A stretch of 64,000 nt of DNA from Pontibacter liquoris (GTDB lineage Bacteria > Bacteroidota > Bacteroidia > Cytophagales > Hymenobacteraceae): positions 2,294,001 to 2,358,000 of the forward strand of contig NZ_JALEBG010000001.1 of the NCBI RefSeq assembly GCF_022758235.1, written 5' to 3'. The position numbers and the translations under genes were made by a program. The notes under the pieces are model-generated. The model saw only the letters and a program-made list of their open reading frames with translations. It did no database searches and was not told where the DNA came from. Below, piece by piece: positions 1 through 8,417 of the stretch (position 1 is its first letter; each line of letters begins with the position of its first letter).

Positions 1-1
1 C

Positions 2-310
2 TACCAGTATGTGCTGCAACGTAACCTGCAGGAGCAACCGGACATCATCCTGAAAAATGCCCGGCATATGGAGGCGCACCACATTGTTCCCAGGTCCGGC
101 ATTCTGTCGTTTCGCAACCTGGAAGACGGCGTGCTGGTGGCCGAGCTCCCTTTCGGAAAAGAAGCGGAAAACACCAATTTTATATCGGCCTCAGAGCAGC
201 TGCTGACCGATTTTGTAAAACATATGCTGGACCCCGAAGAGCCAATCCGCAAAACCAATGACCTGGAAGTTTGCCAATGGTGCCCGTACCGGGGTATCTG
301 CGCGCGCTAG
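2..310 (+). CDS. C-terminal end of a PD-(D/E)XK family nuclease (partial)
   Basis: The gene enters from the left edge in frame 2, and about 102 residues are visible. The last residues form a Cys-x2-Cys-x5-Cys arrangement (CQWCPYRGIC), which is typical of the iron-sulfur-stabilised C-terminus of AddB/RecB-like PD-(D/E)XK nucleases and helicase-nucleases involved in double-strand break processing. The first Cys of the usual four-Cys cluster and the catalytic residues would lie upstream of the window. The gene ends with TAG and is followed by an intrinsic terminator. The family call rests only on this short Cys-rich tail; the subtype cannot be decided from what is visible. Confidence 0.65.
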   Translation, partial: YQYVLQRNLQEQPDIILKNARHMEAHHIVPRSGILSFRNLEDGVLVAELPFGKEAENTNFISASEQLLTDFVKHMLDPEEPIRKTNDLEVCQWCPYRGICAR

Positions 311-348
311 CAGCAGCATTCCCAAACGCTTAGTATCATACTTCTTTA

Positions 349-389
349 AGCGTCAGGCGGCTAACGAGCGTTGGCTGCCTGACGCTTTT
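349..389 (+). terminator. Intrinsic terminator after the partial nuclease gene
   Basis: A ten-base stem (AGCGTCAGGC with its complement at 377-386) encloses an 18-base loop and is followed by a run of T. It lies 38 bases after the stop codon. Confidence 0.85.
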
Positions 390-666
390 ATTTGCCGGCA
401 CCCGCACGCGCCGTTATATCTGAACAGCTTGCCTCTTTCCGCCAGAGCTCCCCGTTAACAAAAGACGTACCCAGCCTAGAAATCTAAATATTATACTATT
501 TACATATAGTATATCCTAAAGACCTTATTGCTGTTTACCTAACATAACTTTATAAAAATGCCCACGTTTAGATGTATCGGTTGGTTGAAAGGCTAAGAAC
601 CCGAAACAATCATACTAAATATTATACAATTTAATTATTATTAAAATTTTAGCTCACGTTACTAAT
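390..666. other. AT-rich intergenic region before the lipoprotein gene
   Basis: No gene is visible here. From about 480 onward the DNA is very A+T rich and includes a weak inverted repeat (ATACTAT at 493-499 with ATAGTAT at 506-512). The promoter of the 667 lipoprotein gene presumably lies here, but no convincing TAnnTTTG box was found. Confidence 0.5.
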
Positions 667-1077
667 ATGAAAAAACTGAACTGGCTTTTCGCGCTTTTGT
701 TTGTCCTTGCTTTTACTGCTTGTGATGACGACGATAATGATGTCACACTTGACACCACTGCGCCTGTAATAACGATTACTTCCCCTACTGCCAATGCCTC
801 GTATGCTGCAGGCGCGCAGGTGCCGTTCAAAGCGACGGTGACAGACAACGAAGGACTTGATAAATTGACGGTATCCGTTACAGATGCCGGTGGTACTGTC
901 CGGCAGGTTGATGATCAGAAGATCAGAGACTTCCTGAACGATAACACTAAAAAGGACTTAGAGCTTAATATCGGACTGGACGCCAATGCGGCAGCCGGCT
1001 CTTATACGATCATTGTAACAGCTACTGATAAGCAGGGCAATAATGCCTCGCAGTCCATTGGTTTTACCGTGATGTAA
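667..1077 (+). CDS. Small secreted lipoprotein with an Ig-like domain
   Basis: The protein has 136 residues. The N-terminus is a lipoprotein signal: two Lys, a hydrophobic stretch, then Phe-Thr-Ala-Cys at residue 19 followed by a run of Asp. Acidic residues after the lipidated Cys are common in Bacteroidota lipoproteins sent to the cell surface. The rest starts with a Thr-Ala-Pro-Val-Ile-Thr-Ile segment and reads as one beta-sandwich repeat, similar to the DUF4625 or bacterial Ig-like domains that occur in Bacteroidota surface proteins. No catalytic motif is visible. The gene stands alone between a terminator upstream and one downstream. The signal peptide is clear; the exact domain family is uncertain. 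Confidence 0.75.
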   Translation: MKKLNWLFALLFVLAFTACDDDDNDVTLDTTAPVITITSPTANASYAAGAQVPFKATVTDNEGLDKLTVSVTDAGGTVRQVDDQKIRDFLNDNTKKDLELNIGLDANAAAGSYTIIVTATDKQGNNASQSIGFTVM

Positions 1078-1121
1078 GCCCCTCTGTTTAAACGGCTAAT
1101 TCGTTTAAAAGCATTTAAAAT

Positions 1122-1149
1122 GCCCTGCCACTGATGCAGGGCTTTTTTT
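1122..1149 (+). terminator. Intrinsic terminator after the Ig-like lipoprotein
   Basis: GCCCTGC at 1122-1128 pairs with GCAGGGC at 1136-1142 and is followed by seven T. Confidence 0.9.
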
Positions 1150-1349
1150 ATGGCTCTATGAGGGCGCACTTTCGGATTTACATAATATAGCAGCCCATAC
1201 TTGCCCTATACTATTTATCAGGAGTTAGCAGTATAAACCAGCTTCAACCGCTTTGGAAATAGTTTCGGTAAATCCTTTCCCTCTCACGTACTTTATAATG
1301 AACAGGTCTAGTTACAAGTAACAGGCGGCATGATTTTGCAACGTACTTT

Positions 1350-2105
1350 ATGAAACGATTCGTCACCTCCGACAGCCACGGCGGCTACAGAGCACTGGTA
1401 CAATGCCTGGCGCGCTGCGGCTTCGACAAGAAAAACGACCAGTTGTTTTTCCTGGGCGATGTGGTGGATGGCTGGTCCGAAACAAAGGAAAGTATAGAGC
1501 TGCTTTTATCGCTCAGGCACCTGCTTTTTTTGCTGGGCAACCACGATCAATGGGCGCTGGCTTATTATTCCCACCAAAATGGCAGGAAGGCGGCCTCTGA
1601 CAGCTGGCAGAGCCAGGGCGGTCGTGCTACCGTAAAATCTTATGGGGCTGCAATGCCGCCGGCACACCTGGCGCTGCTGCAAAAAGCCCGGCTATACCAT
1701 ATCACTTCTGATAACATCCTTTTTGTGCATGCGGGTTTCGATGAGTGCATACCCATAGAAGAGAACGACGCCTATACCCTTCTCTGGAGCCGCGATTTTG
1801 TGGAAGAGCACTACAGCCACTACAAGCAGCACAAGCCCGATCGCATCAGCCCCTACAAGGAAGTATACATTGGCCATACCCCCACCATTGCGCTTGACAG
1901 GAAGCAAACCTCGCCCCTGCATATGGAAAACCTGACCCTGATCGATACCGGGGCTGCTTTTACCGGTTGCCTCTCTATCATGGATCTGGATAGTAAACAG
2001 GTCTGGCAATCAGACAAAGTAATGACTTTATACCCCAATGAAACCGGCCGCAACAGGCAAACCTGGAACCAGCTTCTGAAATCAGGAGGCTCCGTTTTTT
2101 ATTAG
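1350..2105 (+). CDS. Calcineurin-like metallophosphoesterase (Ser/Thr phosphatase family)
   Basis: This 251-residue cytoplasmic protein has all the metal-binding blocks of the PPP/ApaH-type metallophosphoesterases: SDSHGG at residues 7-12 (Asp8, His10), GDVVDG at 36-41 (Asp37, Asp40) and GNHD at 63-66, then VHAG and YIGHTP blocks near residues 127 and 172 that supply the remaining His ligands. Such enzymes hydrolyse phosphoesters with a two-metal centre; substrates include phosphoproteins and dinucleoside polyphosphates. The substrate cannot be read from the sequence. The length fits single-domain bacterial PrpA/ApaH-like phosphatases. It is a single gene, with the next start 155 bases downstream. 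Confidence 0.9.
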   Translation: MKRFVTSDSHGGYRALVQCLARCGFDKKNDQLFFLGDVVDGWSETKESIELLLSLRHLLFLLGNHDQWALAYYSHQNGRKAASDSWQSQGGRATVKSYGAAMPPAHLALLQKARLYHITSDNILFVHAGFDECIPIEENDAYTLLWSRDFVEEHYSHYKQHKPDRISPYKEVYIGHTPTIALDRKQTSPLHMENLTLIDTGAAFTGCLSIMDLDSKQVWQSDKVMTLYPNETGRNRQTWNQLLKSGGSVFY

Positions 2106-2260
2106 GTGTTGTCTTGGTTTATACCTAACACTTTTTACCGGAAGAAAGCAGGCGCTATCCGTATCAAAACAACACGACCTACGTTGCAGGATAAATCAGG
2201 TATAAAGCACATCTTTGTAGCTGTACCTGCCGGGCAAGTATTTAAGCAACAGCCATACCC

Positions 2261-3334
2261 TTGTATAAAAGCATCCAGTTCCTTGCCCGCTTCGGGCTAA
2301 CCTTACAGATCCTTAAAACGGCTTTAGCCGCTGCCGTCGCCTGGTTTGTCGCCACCAGCCTGTTGCATGCCGAGTACCCCTATTTTGCCGCCATCGCCGC
2401 TATCCTGACCGTACAGGTTACCGTAGCCGATTCGGTGGATAAAGCCTCACAGCGCATAATTGGTATCATTGGCGGCGTGCTGGTCAGTATGGTGCTGGGG
2501 CGTTGGTTTGAGATCGGGGCTTTATCTATTTTCCTTGTGATTCTCATCGGCATGGGCTTTGCCAAGGCGCTTCGCCTGAACCCGCAGATCATCTCGCAAG
2601 TGGCCGTCAGTTCGTTACTGGTGCTGGCTTTTGGCAACACCCGCCACGGGTATGGCTATGAGCGCATCATCGAAACCATGATCGGCTCTGGGATTGCCGT
2701 GCTAATAAATGCCCTGATCGTGCCGCAAAATGCCATTCCGGATGTGGAGCGCAGCATCCGTACCTTCAGCAACCTGGCCCAGACAACGCTTATCCAGCTC
2801 ACGAGTTTGCTGGACACAAGCGGCAAGCGCCGCAAAACGGGCCGCTCGGAAGTAGACGCCCTCATCAGGGAAGCCGAAAACTGCCACCAGACGCTGAAGC
2901 TGGCCGAACAGAGCCTGAAGTATAACCCTTTCCTTACCCCTAAACGCACCCGGTTAAAGCGCCTGGCTTTGCGCATTAAAATGCTGGAGCAGATCACCAC
3001 ACAGATCCGGGGCATCCGGCGGGGGCTGGCCGACCTGCAGGAAACAGACATCAACCACAACCAGGCTATTTTACTGCAGCTGAAAGGGGCCATGGAAGCA
3101 ACGGCCAACTGTATAGGGGCATTTGGCGAAGCCATACTTGATCACTCCGAGCCCAGGCTCCGCACCCTGCGCACCTGCATCCTGGAGGCGCGAAGCCAAC
3201 AAACCGATTGCCTGCTGAACCTGCGGAATACGACTTCGTTAGAGATCTTGCGCGATTTGGGCAGCATTCTGACCGACCTGAGCCGCATAGTAACAGAAAC
3301 CGAAGTGCAGCATACCAGTACAGAAACGCCTTAG
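2261..3334 (+). CDS. FUSC / aromatic acid exporter-like membrane protein
   Basis: The protein has 357 residues. The first 150 or so contain several hydrophobic helices with the Lys-Thr-Ala-Leu and Tyr-Pro-Tyr-Phe-Ala-Ala-Ile-Ala-Ala pattern that marks the aromatic acid exporter (ArAE, DUF939) and FUSC families. The remainder is a long soluble helical region rich in Leu, Arg and Glu, as in other members. A role in exporting aromatic acids or other small organic compounds is known for the family and only inferred here. The best start is the TTG at 2261, because no ATG lies in frame before the membrane part; start assignment is therefore less certain than usual. Confidence 0.8.
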   Translation: MYKSIQFLARFGLTLQILKTALAAAVAWFVATSLLHAEYPYFAAIAAILTVQVTVADSVDKASQRIIGIIGGVLVSMVLGRWFEIGALSIFLVILIGMGFAKALRLNPQIISQVAVSSLLVLAFGNTRHGYGYERIIETMIGSGIAVLINALIVPQNAIPDVERSIRTFSNLAQTTLIQLTSLLDTSGKRRKTGRSEVDALIREAENCHQTLKLAEQSLKYNPFLTPKRTRLKRLALRIKMLEQITTQIRGIRRGLADLQETDINHNQAILLQLKGAMEATANCIGAFGEAILDHSEPRLRTLRTCILEARSQQTDCLLNLRNTTSLEILRDLGSILTDLSRIVTETEVQHTSTETP

Positions 3335-3529
3335 CTGCCGGGTAACCCGCTCCCTGCGGCACGTAGGCGTTAAGTCATCATTCCTTTGCACTTTACCGGC
3401 TCACCTTGCTCTCCTAAGCGCCATTGTAACTATCCCCTTTACAAAGTCGTTGAGGGGTAAATAAAACTTTCCTAATATATGATCCCTGTCGGGAAAAACA
3501 GGTATGGGAAATTAACATGATCCTACACT

Positions 3530-4999
3530 ATGAAAAAAACAACCATAACAGGCTTTATAGCAGCTATATTGCTGCTATTTAACTCCTGTGCCACTAACCC
3601 GGTCACCGGCAAAAAAGACCTGATCTTTATGTCCGAAGAACAGGAAGTTGCATTAGGGCAACAGACCGACCCGGCCGTGGTGGCCCAGTTCGGGGAATAC
3701 AACAGCCCGAAACTACAGGCATTCATCCAGGAAAAAGGCCAGGCCATGGCCGCGGTCTCCCACCGGAGCAACCTCAAGTATAACTTTAAAATTGTGGACT
3801 CGCCGGTGATAAACGCCTTTGCCGTACCCGGTGGCTACGTATACTTTACACGCGGCATTATGGCGTATTTTAACAACGAAGCGCAGTTTGCCGGCGTGTT
3901 AGGCCACGAGATCGGGCACATTGCCGCCCGCCACTCGGCACAACAGCAAAGCAAGGCTACCCTGGCGCAGGTGGGCCTTATTGCCGGTATGGTGCTGGCG
4001 CCCAATGTCGCTTCGCAGTTCGGCGATGCTGCCTCGCAGGGGCTGGGCCTTCTGTTCCTTAAATTCGGGCGCGACGATGAGCGGGAAGCCGATAAGCTGG
4101 GCGTGGAATACTCTTCCAAGATCGGGTATGATGCCGCCGAAATGGCCGACTTCTTTTTAACCCTGCAACGCGAGCAGGAAGCCAGCGGCGCCGAAGCCAT
4201 CCCCGACTTTTTGTCTTCACACCCCAACTCTGCTGACCGCTATGAGGCGGTGAGCAAAATGGCGACCGAATGGAAACAGAAGCTTAGCCTGACCCATGCC
4301 GAGGTAGACCGGAATGATTACCTGAAGCTCATTGACGGCATTGTGTTTGGCGAAGACCCGCGACAGGGATTTGTGGAGAACCAGGTCTTTTATCACCCGG
4401 AGCTCAAGTTTAAGTTTCCCATTCCCAATGGCTGGAAATATATGAACTCGCCACAGCAGTTCCAGATGGTGCCGCCCGACGGCAAAGCGGCCATGTCGCT
4501 GAGCCTGGTACCCGGCGAAACCCTGGAAGCGGCAGCCCAGCAAATGCTGCAGCAATACCAGTTGCAGGCGCTCGAATCCAAGAATGTAACGGTAAATGGC
4601 CTACCGGCCCTGGCCATTGTGGCAGACCAGAAACCGCAGCAGGACCAACAACAGCAACAGCAGCAGCAACAGGTATTGCGCACGCTTACCTACCTGATCA
4701 AGTATGGGGGCAACATTTATAGCTTGATGGGCATCAGCACGTCCGATAACTTTGATACCTACTTCCAGCAATTCAGCGGCACCATGCAGAATTTCAGCCA
4801 GCTCACCGATCCGGATAAGCTCAACAGGCAGCCCGAGCAAGTCCGCATTAAAACGGCTGCGCAGTCGGCTTCGCTTGGCCTGGTGCTGCAGAACTTTAAA
4901 GTGCCCCAGGACAAGCAGGAGGAAATGGCTATTCTGAATGGCATGCAACTAACTGACCGCATTGAAAAAGGAACCCTGATCAAAGTGGTTGAGAAATAA
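3530..4999 (+). CDS. M48 family metalloprotease, lipoprotein
   Basis: The protein has 489 residues. It begins with a lipoprotein signal ending in Phe-Asn-Ser-Cys at residue 20. The zinc site HEIGH is at residues 126-130 with the third ligand Glu in the EAD motif near 186, which is the M48B (BepA/LoiP-like) arrangement. Such proteases act in the periplasm on misfolded or misassembled outer-membrane proteins. The C-terminal half, from about residue 280, is an extension common in Bacteroidota homologues and not in the Escherichia coli proteins. It contains a Gln-rich run near residues 367-378, encoded by mixed CAA and CAG codons. A strong hairpin terminator follows, so the gene is probably monocistronic. 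Confidence 0.93.
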   Translation: MKKTTITGFIAAILLLFNSCATNPVTGKKDLIFMSEEQEVALGQQTDPAVVAQFGEYNSPKLQAFIQEKGQAMAAVSHRSNLKYNFKIVDSPVINAFAVPGGYVYFTRGIMAYFNNEAQFAGVLGHEIGHIAARHSAQQQSKATLAQVGLIAGMVLAPNVASQFGDAASQGLGLLFLKFGRDDEREADKLGVEYSSKIGYDAAEMADFFLTLQREQEASGAEAIPDFLSSHPNSADRYEAVSKMATEWKQKLSLTHAEVDRNDYLKLIDGIVFGEDPRQGFVENQVFYHPELKFKFPIPNGWKYMNSPQQFQMVPPDGKAAMSLSLVPGETLEAAAQQMLQQYQLQALESKNVTVNGLPALAIVADQKPQQDQQQQQQQQQVLRTLTYLIKYGGNIYSLMGISTSDNFDTYFQQFSGTMQNFSQLTDPDKLNRQPEQVRIKTAAQSASLGLVLQNFKVPQDKQEEMAILNGMQLTDRIEKGTLIKVVEK

Positions 5000-5007
5000 A
5001 CCAATCG

Positions 5008-5058
5008 CATCATCATAAAAAAGGCTTCGCATCAAGTGAAGCCTTCTTTATGATGATG
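5008..5058 (+). terminator. Hairpin terminator after the M48 protease
   Basis: A long stem pairs the region 5008-5029 with 5037-5058, including CATCATCATAAA with TTTATGATGATG and the inner GGCTTC/GAAGCC. Both sides have A or T runs, so it could work in both directions. Confidence 0.8.
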
Positions 5059-5083
5059 TCCTACCCTACTCAGGCCCTTACGA

Positions 5084-5104
5084 TGGCGCAAGCGTCCGCT
5101 TGTG
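5084..5104. repeat. Single copy of the 21-base palindromic element
   Basis: Identical over 21 bases to the left arm of the paired element at 8174-8194 (core GCAAGCGTCCGCTTG). No opposite-orientation partner is seen within the next few hundred bases. Confidence 0.8.
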
Positions 5105-5210
5105 CCCTGTTCTTTCAATTAGAAAGGCTATATATTTTTGATTAGTATAGCATTAAGCAAAATCATCCGCTTAACCCTTCTAAGGGTAGGGCCCTTAAGT
5201 TCTACTTTTT

Positions 5211-5287
5211 TGTCATCCTGAAAGGATCTTGTGGGCAAGCCGCAAAGGCTTAACCTCCCTGCTACCAAGATTCTTAACAGAATGACA
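5211..5287. repeat. Inverted-repeat element with TGTCAT ends
   Basis: The left end TGTCATCCTGAAAGGATCTT (5211-5230) is matched imperfectly by the complement at 5267-5287 (AAGATTCTTAACAGAATGACA without the final base in the pairing). The inside is unrelated. This resembles small non-coding inverted-repeat elements that are common in Bacteroidota intergenic DNA. Confidence 0.65.
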
Positions 5288-5358
5288 GTGTGTTTGAGAT
5301 TATCTTGTTATAACTTAACAGCCCTGCCTTCAAAAGAGGAATTTTTCTTTTGCTGGTG

Positions 5359-5373
5359 CGGGTTTGTAACCCG
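5359..5373. repeat. TTTGTAA-core palindrome, arm CGGG
   Basis: CGGG-TTTGTAA-CCCG, a perfect four-base-arm palindrome around a TTTGTAA core. One of four intergenic family members in the window. Confidence 0.7.
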
Positions 5374-5388
5374 TGTCTTGCATATCAA

Positions 5389-5407
5389 GTCGGATTTGTA
5401 ATCCGAC
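5389..5407. repeat. TTTGTAA-core palindrome, arm GTCGGA
   Basis: GTCGGA-TTTGTAA-TCCGAC, with six-base arms. It lies 15 bases after the previous member and has different arms. Confidence 0.75.
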
Positions 5408-5787
5408 TGGGCAGAGGCTCAATTTTAGCCGGTCACAAGTATGGACTCCCCTTAAACACGACCGGATTTATCAGAATGAAACGACCCTGCTTTTGAAAGA
5501 GGAAGATAATGCCTGTGAAATCAAAAGGGACTCTTAGTAACTTTAATTTATACTTGTATGTGGCAATAGTAAGCAAGAGCGGGTACTTGCAGCAAAATTT
5601 CGATACCACTATGTATCTTAATAAGGAGATGAAAGTATAAGCTACCCATGCCCGGTAAGCTTTGGAAAAGGTAGCCTGGCAGGTATGCCGCCTTGTAGCT
5701 TGCCATGCTTTTTTTATAAGATTCCGGCTTACCTTTTCTGCTTTGCATTTTATTTAGTAACATAGCCCTGAACGACGTAGTCCACTA

Positions 5788-6831
5788 ATGAATATTTATT
5801 TTTTACGATCTTACCTGCTTCTAATTCCGCTTCTTCTCCTATCCACCCTGGCTTTTTGCCAGAATGATGCTTTAAAGGCTGTTGCTAAAAAAGGTGATGG
5901 CATTTATACACTCCTGCGCCGCTACGGACTTAACGCATCGCACCTGCAGGATTTCCTGCACCTGAACCAGGATAACCTGGGCAAAGACAACAGCCTGTAT
6001 GCCGGCAGAACGTACCTGCTACCGGCTGCCACAGCCGCCACTACAGAAAAGGAGCCGACACCGTTGAAAAGCGAAAACGCAAGTGCCTCCGCACGTACCC
6101 TCAAAGTGCCGCTGTTTGGCAACGCCTATGAACGCGTAGAAGTTAAAGACCGCAAGCTGAGTGGCGCTGTTTATTACCTCTCGTCGGGCCACGGCGGCCC
6201 CGATCCGGGTGCTGTGGGCAAGTATGGCCCTTACGCCCTTGCCGAAGATGAATATGCCTACGACGTTACCATCCGGCTAGCCCGCACCCTGATGGAACAC
6301 GGGGCAACCGTTTACATGATCGTGCAGGACAAAGATGATGGCATCCGGGACGAAAGTATTCTGAAAATGGATCGCGATGAAATTAACTACCCGGATAAAA
6401 AACTAGCCTATAACCAACGGGAGCGGCTCCACCAGCGCACCAGCGCCATAAACAGGTTATATGCCCAGAACAAAGGCGCTTACCAGCGCATGCTGGAGAT
6501 CCACGTGGACAGCCGCAGCGAAGGCCAGAATATCGACGTGTTCTTTTACCACCACGATAACAGTGCTTTAGGACAGAAAATGGCCCAGTCCATTCACCAG
6601 ACCTTTACCAAAAACTACAAACGCTACCAGCCAAACCGCGATTATTTCGGCACTGTGTCAGACCGCAGTACCTTATACGTGGTCAAGTATAGCCACCCGC
6701 CTACCGTCTTTATCGAACTAGGAAACATCCGCAATACCCTGGACCAGCGGCGCTTTGTGATTGCTAATAACCGGCAGGCGCTGGCCAACTGGATCTGTGA
6801 GGGCATTATTCAAGATTACCGCTCCCGTTAG
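5788..6831 (+). CDS. N-acetylmuramoyl-L-alanine amidase with N-terminal LysM-like region
   Basis: The protein has 347 residues. A signal peptide (hydrophobic residues about 9-22, ending near Phe-Cys-Gln) is followed by a LysM-like segment at about 35-80 that should bind peptidoglycan. The Amidase_3 domain starts near residue 128 with SGHGGPDPGA, where His135 is a zinc ligand, followed by the Glu of DEYAYDV and the His of LEIHVDS; the catalytic Glu is expected in FIELGN near residue 310. It hydrolyses the bond between MurNAc and L-Ala in the periplasm, as used in daughter-cell separation and wall turnover. A long terminator follows. The catalytic set is complete. Confidence 0.92.
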   Translation: MNIYFLRSYLLLIPLLLLSTLAFCQNDALKAVAKKGDGIYTLLRRYGLNASHLQDFLHLNQDNLGKDNSLYAGRTYLLPAATAATTEKEPTPLKSENASASARTLKVPLFGNAYERVEVKDRKLSGAVYYLSSGHGGPDPGAVGKYGPYALAEDEYAYDVTIRLARTLMEHGATVYMIVQDKDDGIRDESILKMDRDEINYPDKKLAYNQRERLHQRTSAINRLYAQNKGAYQRMLEIHVDSRSEGQNIDVFFYHHDNSALGQKMAQSIHQTFTKNYKRYQPNRDYFGTVSDRSTLYVVKYSHPPTVFIELGNIRNTLDQRRFVIANNRQALANWICEGIIQDYRSR

Positions 6832-6856
6832 ATATATGGCTTGCTTACAGCACAGT

Positions 6857-6910
6857 AGCCAACAAAAAAGCGGAGCCGGCCCACAGGGTTGCTCCGCTTT
6901 TTTGTTGGCT
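6857..6910. terminator. Bidirectional terminator between amidase and aldo/keto reductase genes
   Basis: A perfect 20-base-pair stem (6857-6876 with 6891-6910) contains A runs on the left and T runs on the right, so it can terminate transcription from both convergent genes. Confidence 0.92.
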
Positions 6911-6945
6911 ATCAAGTATAAATAGCCGCCCTTTACCAGGCTTGT

Positions 6946-7932
6946 TTATACATTAACATTCGTCATCTGCTCTGCCCGGTAGCGGCCGCCGGCTGCTACG
7001 CCTTTCGGCGCAATTTCATCCAGCTGCTGCAATTCCACTGTTGTGAGGTGCACGTGCAGGGCACCCAGGTTTTCTTCCAAATACTGGCGGCGCTTGGTGC
7101 CCGGAATTGGCACGATGTCCTTGCCCTGTGCCAGCAGCCAGGCCAGTGCCAGCTGCGAGGGCTGGCATTTCTTGTGGTGTGCCAGTTCTTCTATTTTCCG
7201 GACCAGGTCGATGTTCTTTTGAAAGTTCTCTCCCTGGAAACGCGGTGACTGGCGCCGGTAATCGTCTTCCGGCAGGTCTTCGAAACGTTTGATCTGGCCG
7301 GTCAAGAAGCCTCTGCCCAGAGGGCTGTAGGGCACAAATCCGATGCCCAGTTCGCGACAGGCTGGCAGAATCTCATCTTCCACATCACGGCTCCAGAGCG
7401 AGTACTCGGTTTGCAGCGCCGTGATCGGGTGCACCGTGTTGGCTTTGCGGATAGTATGCACCCCCGCTTCCGACAATCCCAGAAACCGCACCTTCCCTTC
7501 CTGCACCAGCTCGGCCATAGCACCAACCGTATCTTCAATAGGCGTATTCTTGTCAACGCGGTGCTGGTAGTAAAGGTCAATGTAATCCACGCCAAGGCGT
7601 TTGAGGCTGGCCTCGCAGGCACTTTTCACATACTCGGGCCGGCCGTTTATACCTAAGAAGCTGCCATCCTGCGCCCGCACATTCCCGAACTTGGTCGCCA
7701 GCACCACCTCTTCGCGCCGTCCTTTGATGGCCTTGCCGACCAATTCCTCGTTAGCACCTACGCCATACATATCAGCCGTATCCAGAAAAGTAACGCCCAA
7801 CTCCAGCGCCCGGTGAATGGTCGCAATGGACTCCTGGTCATCGCGGTTGCTGTAAAAATCGGACATGCCCATGCAACCAAGGCCCAAAGCAGACACTTCG
7901 AGCCCCTGTTTTCCTAATGTTCTTTTTTCCAT
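6946..7932 (-). CDS. Aldo/keto reductase
   Basis: The protein has 328 residues, the usual length for this TIM-barrel family. The catalytic tetrad is visible: Asp51 and Tyr56 in FLDTADMYG, Lys81 in LATKFG, and His124 in LYYQHRVD. These NADPH-dependent enzymes reduce aldehydes and ketones; the pattern is closest to the YajO/IolS or auxin-induced-like group that acts on diverse small substrates. The gene is transcribed leftwards. Its upstream region contains the 12-copy 11-base tandem array at 8006-8137, beginning 74 bases from the start codon. Confidence 0.93.
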   Translation of the reverse strand: MEKRTLGKQGLEVSALGLGCMGMSDFYSNRDDQESIATIHRALELGVTFLDTADMYGVGANEELVGKAIKGRREEVVLATKFGNVRAQDGSFLGINGRPEYVKSACEASLKRLGVDYIDLYYQHRVDKNTPIEDTVGAMAELVQEGKVRFLGLSEAGVHTIRKANTVHPITALQTEYSLWSRDVEDEILPACRELGIGFVPYSPLGRGFLTGQIKRFEDLPEDDYRRQSPRFQGENFQKNIDLVRKIEELAHHKKCQPSQLALAWLLAQGKDIVPIPGTKRRQYLEENLGALHVHLTTVELQQLDEIAPKGVAAGGRYRAEQMTNVNV

Positions 7933-8005
7933 CTGTACGAATTAAGCTTGTTTCAACTAGCGGAGATTCCCTCTTCCCTTTGTAAATACGGGATCGATAA
8001 AGCTC

Positions 8006-8137
8006 AAGTATAAATGAAGTATAAATGAAGTATAAATGAAGTATAAATGAAGTATAAATGAAGTATAAATGAAGTATAAATGAAGTATAAATGAAGTATA
8101 AATGAAGTATAAATGAAGTATAAATGAAGTATAAATG
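8006..8137. repeat. Perfect 12-copy tandem array of AAGTATAAATG
   Basis: Twelve identical 11-base units run without interruption for 132 bases, followed by a five-base partial copy. There are no spacers, so it is not CRISPR. The unit contains the AAGTATAA octamer that is common elsewhere in the window. A near-copy (AGTATAAATGAAGT) stands alone at 8342-8355. The array lies upstream of the leftward aldo/keto reductase gene. Confidence 0.98.
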
Positions 8138-8173
8138 AAGTAGCAGATTAAAGTTTACCGGCTCATCAACTTA

Positions 8174-8282
8174 TGGCGCAAGCGTCCGCTTGTGTCCGCA
8201 CGTGTAAAGTCTTCCTCCTCAGCACTGAGCCTAACGCTGCTTATCAATCCAACAGTGTAGGCACAAGCGGACGCTTGCGCCA
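8174..8282. repeat. Paired 21-base inverted repeats (REP/MITE-like element)
   Basis: The 21 bases at 8174-8194 are the exact reverse complement of 8262-8282, with 67 bases between. Each arm is itself nearly palindromic (GCAAGCGTCCGCTTG). No open frame lies between the arms. Related single copies occur at 5084-5104 and, with changes, at 59105-59127 and 57531-57549. The layout resembles paired REP elements or a small non-autonomous element. Confidence 0.85.
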
Positions 8283-8417
8283 GGGAAACACAATAGCATG
8301 AAGACCATAGCAGTCTTAGCCAAAAACGCTAAACATCCTTGTAGTATAAATGAAGTCCCTACGTTAACCAAAGGTAAAAGCAACCTTTCCTCATGATCCT
8401 GCCGAGCAAACGCTCCA

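Larger units (their letters stand above)
5059..5787. other. Gene-free region with several short inverted repeats
   Basis: No convincing gene is present. The region holds one copy of the 21-base GCAAGCGTCCGCTTG element (5084-5104), an inverted-repeat element (5211-5287) and two TTTGTAA-core palindromes (5359-5373 and 5389-5407). A 71-codon leftward open frame at 5548-5763 has no recognisable features and is not called. Confidence 0.6.

Noticed and set aside
5548..5763. A 71-codon open frame on the minus strand
   Set aside because: It has no signal, domain or neighbour support and lies in a repeat-bearing gap.
8006..8137. Possible CRISPR array
   Set aside because: The units are 11 bases and have no spacers; no cas gene is present in the window.
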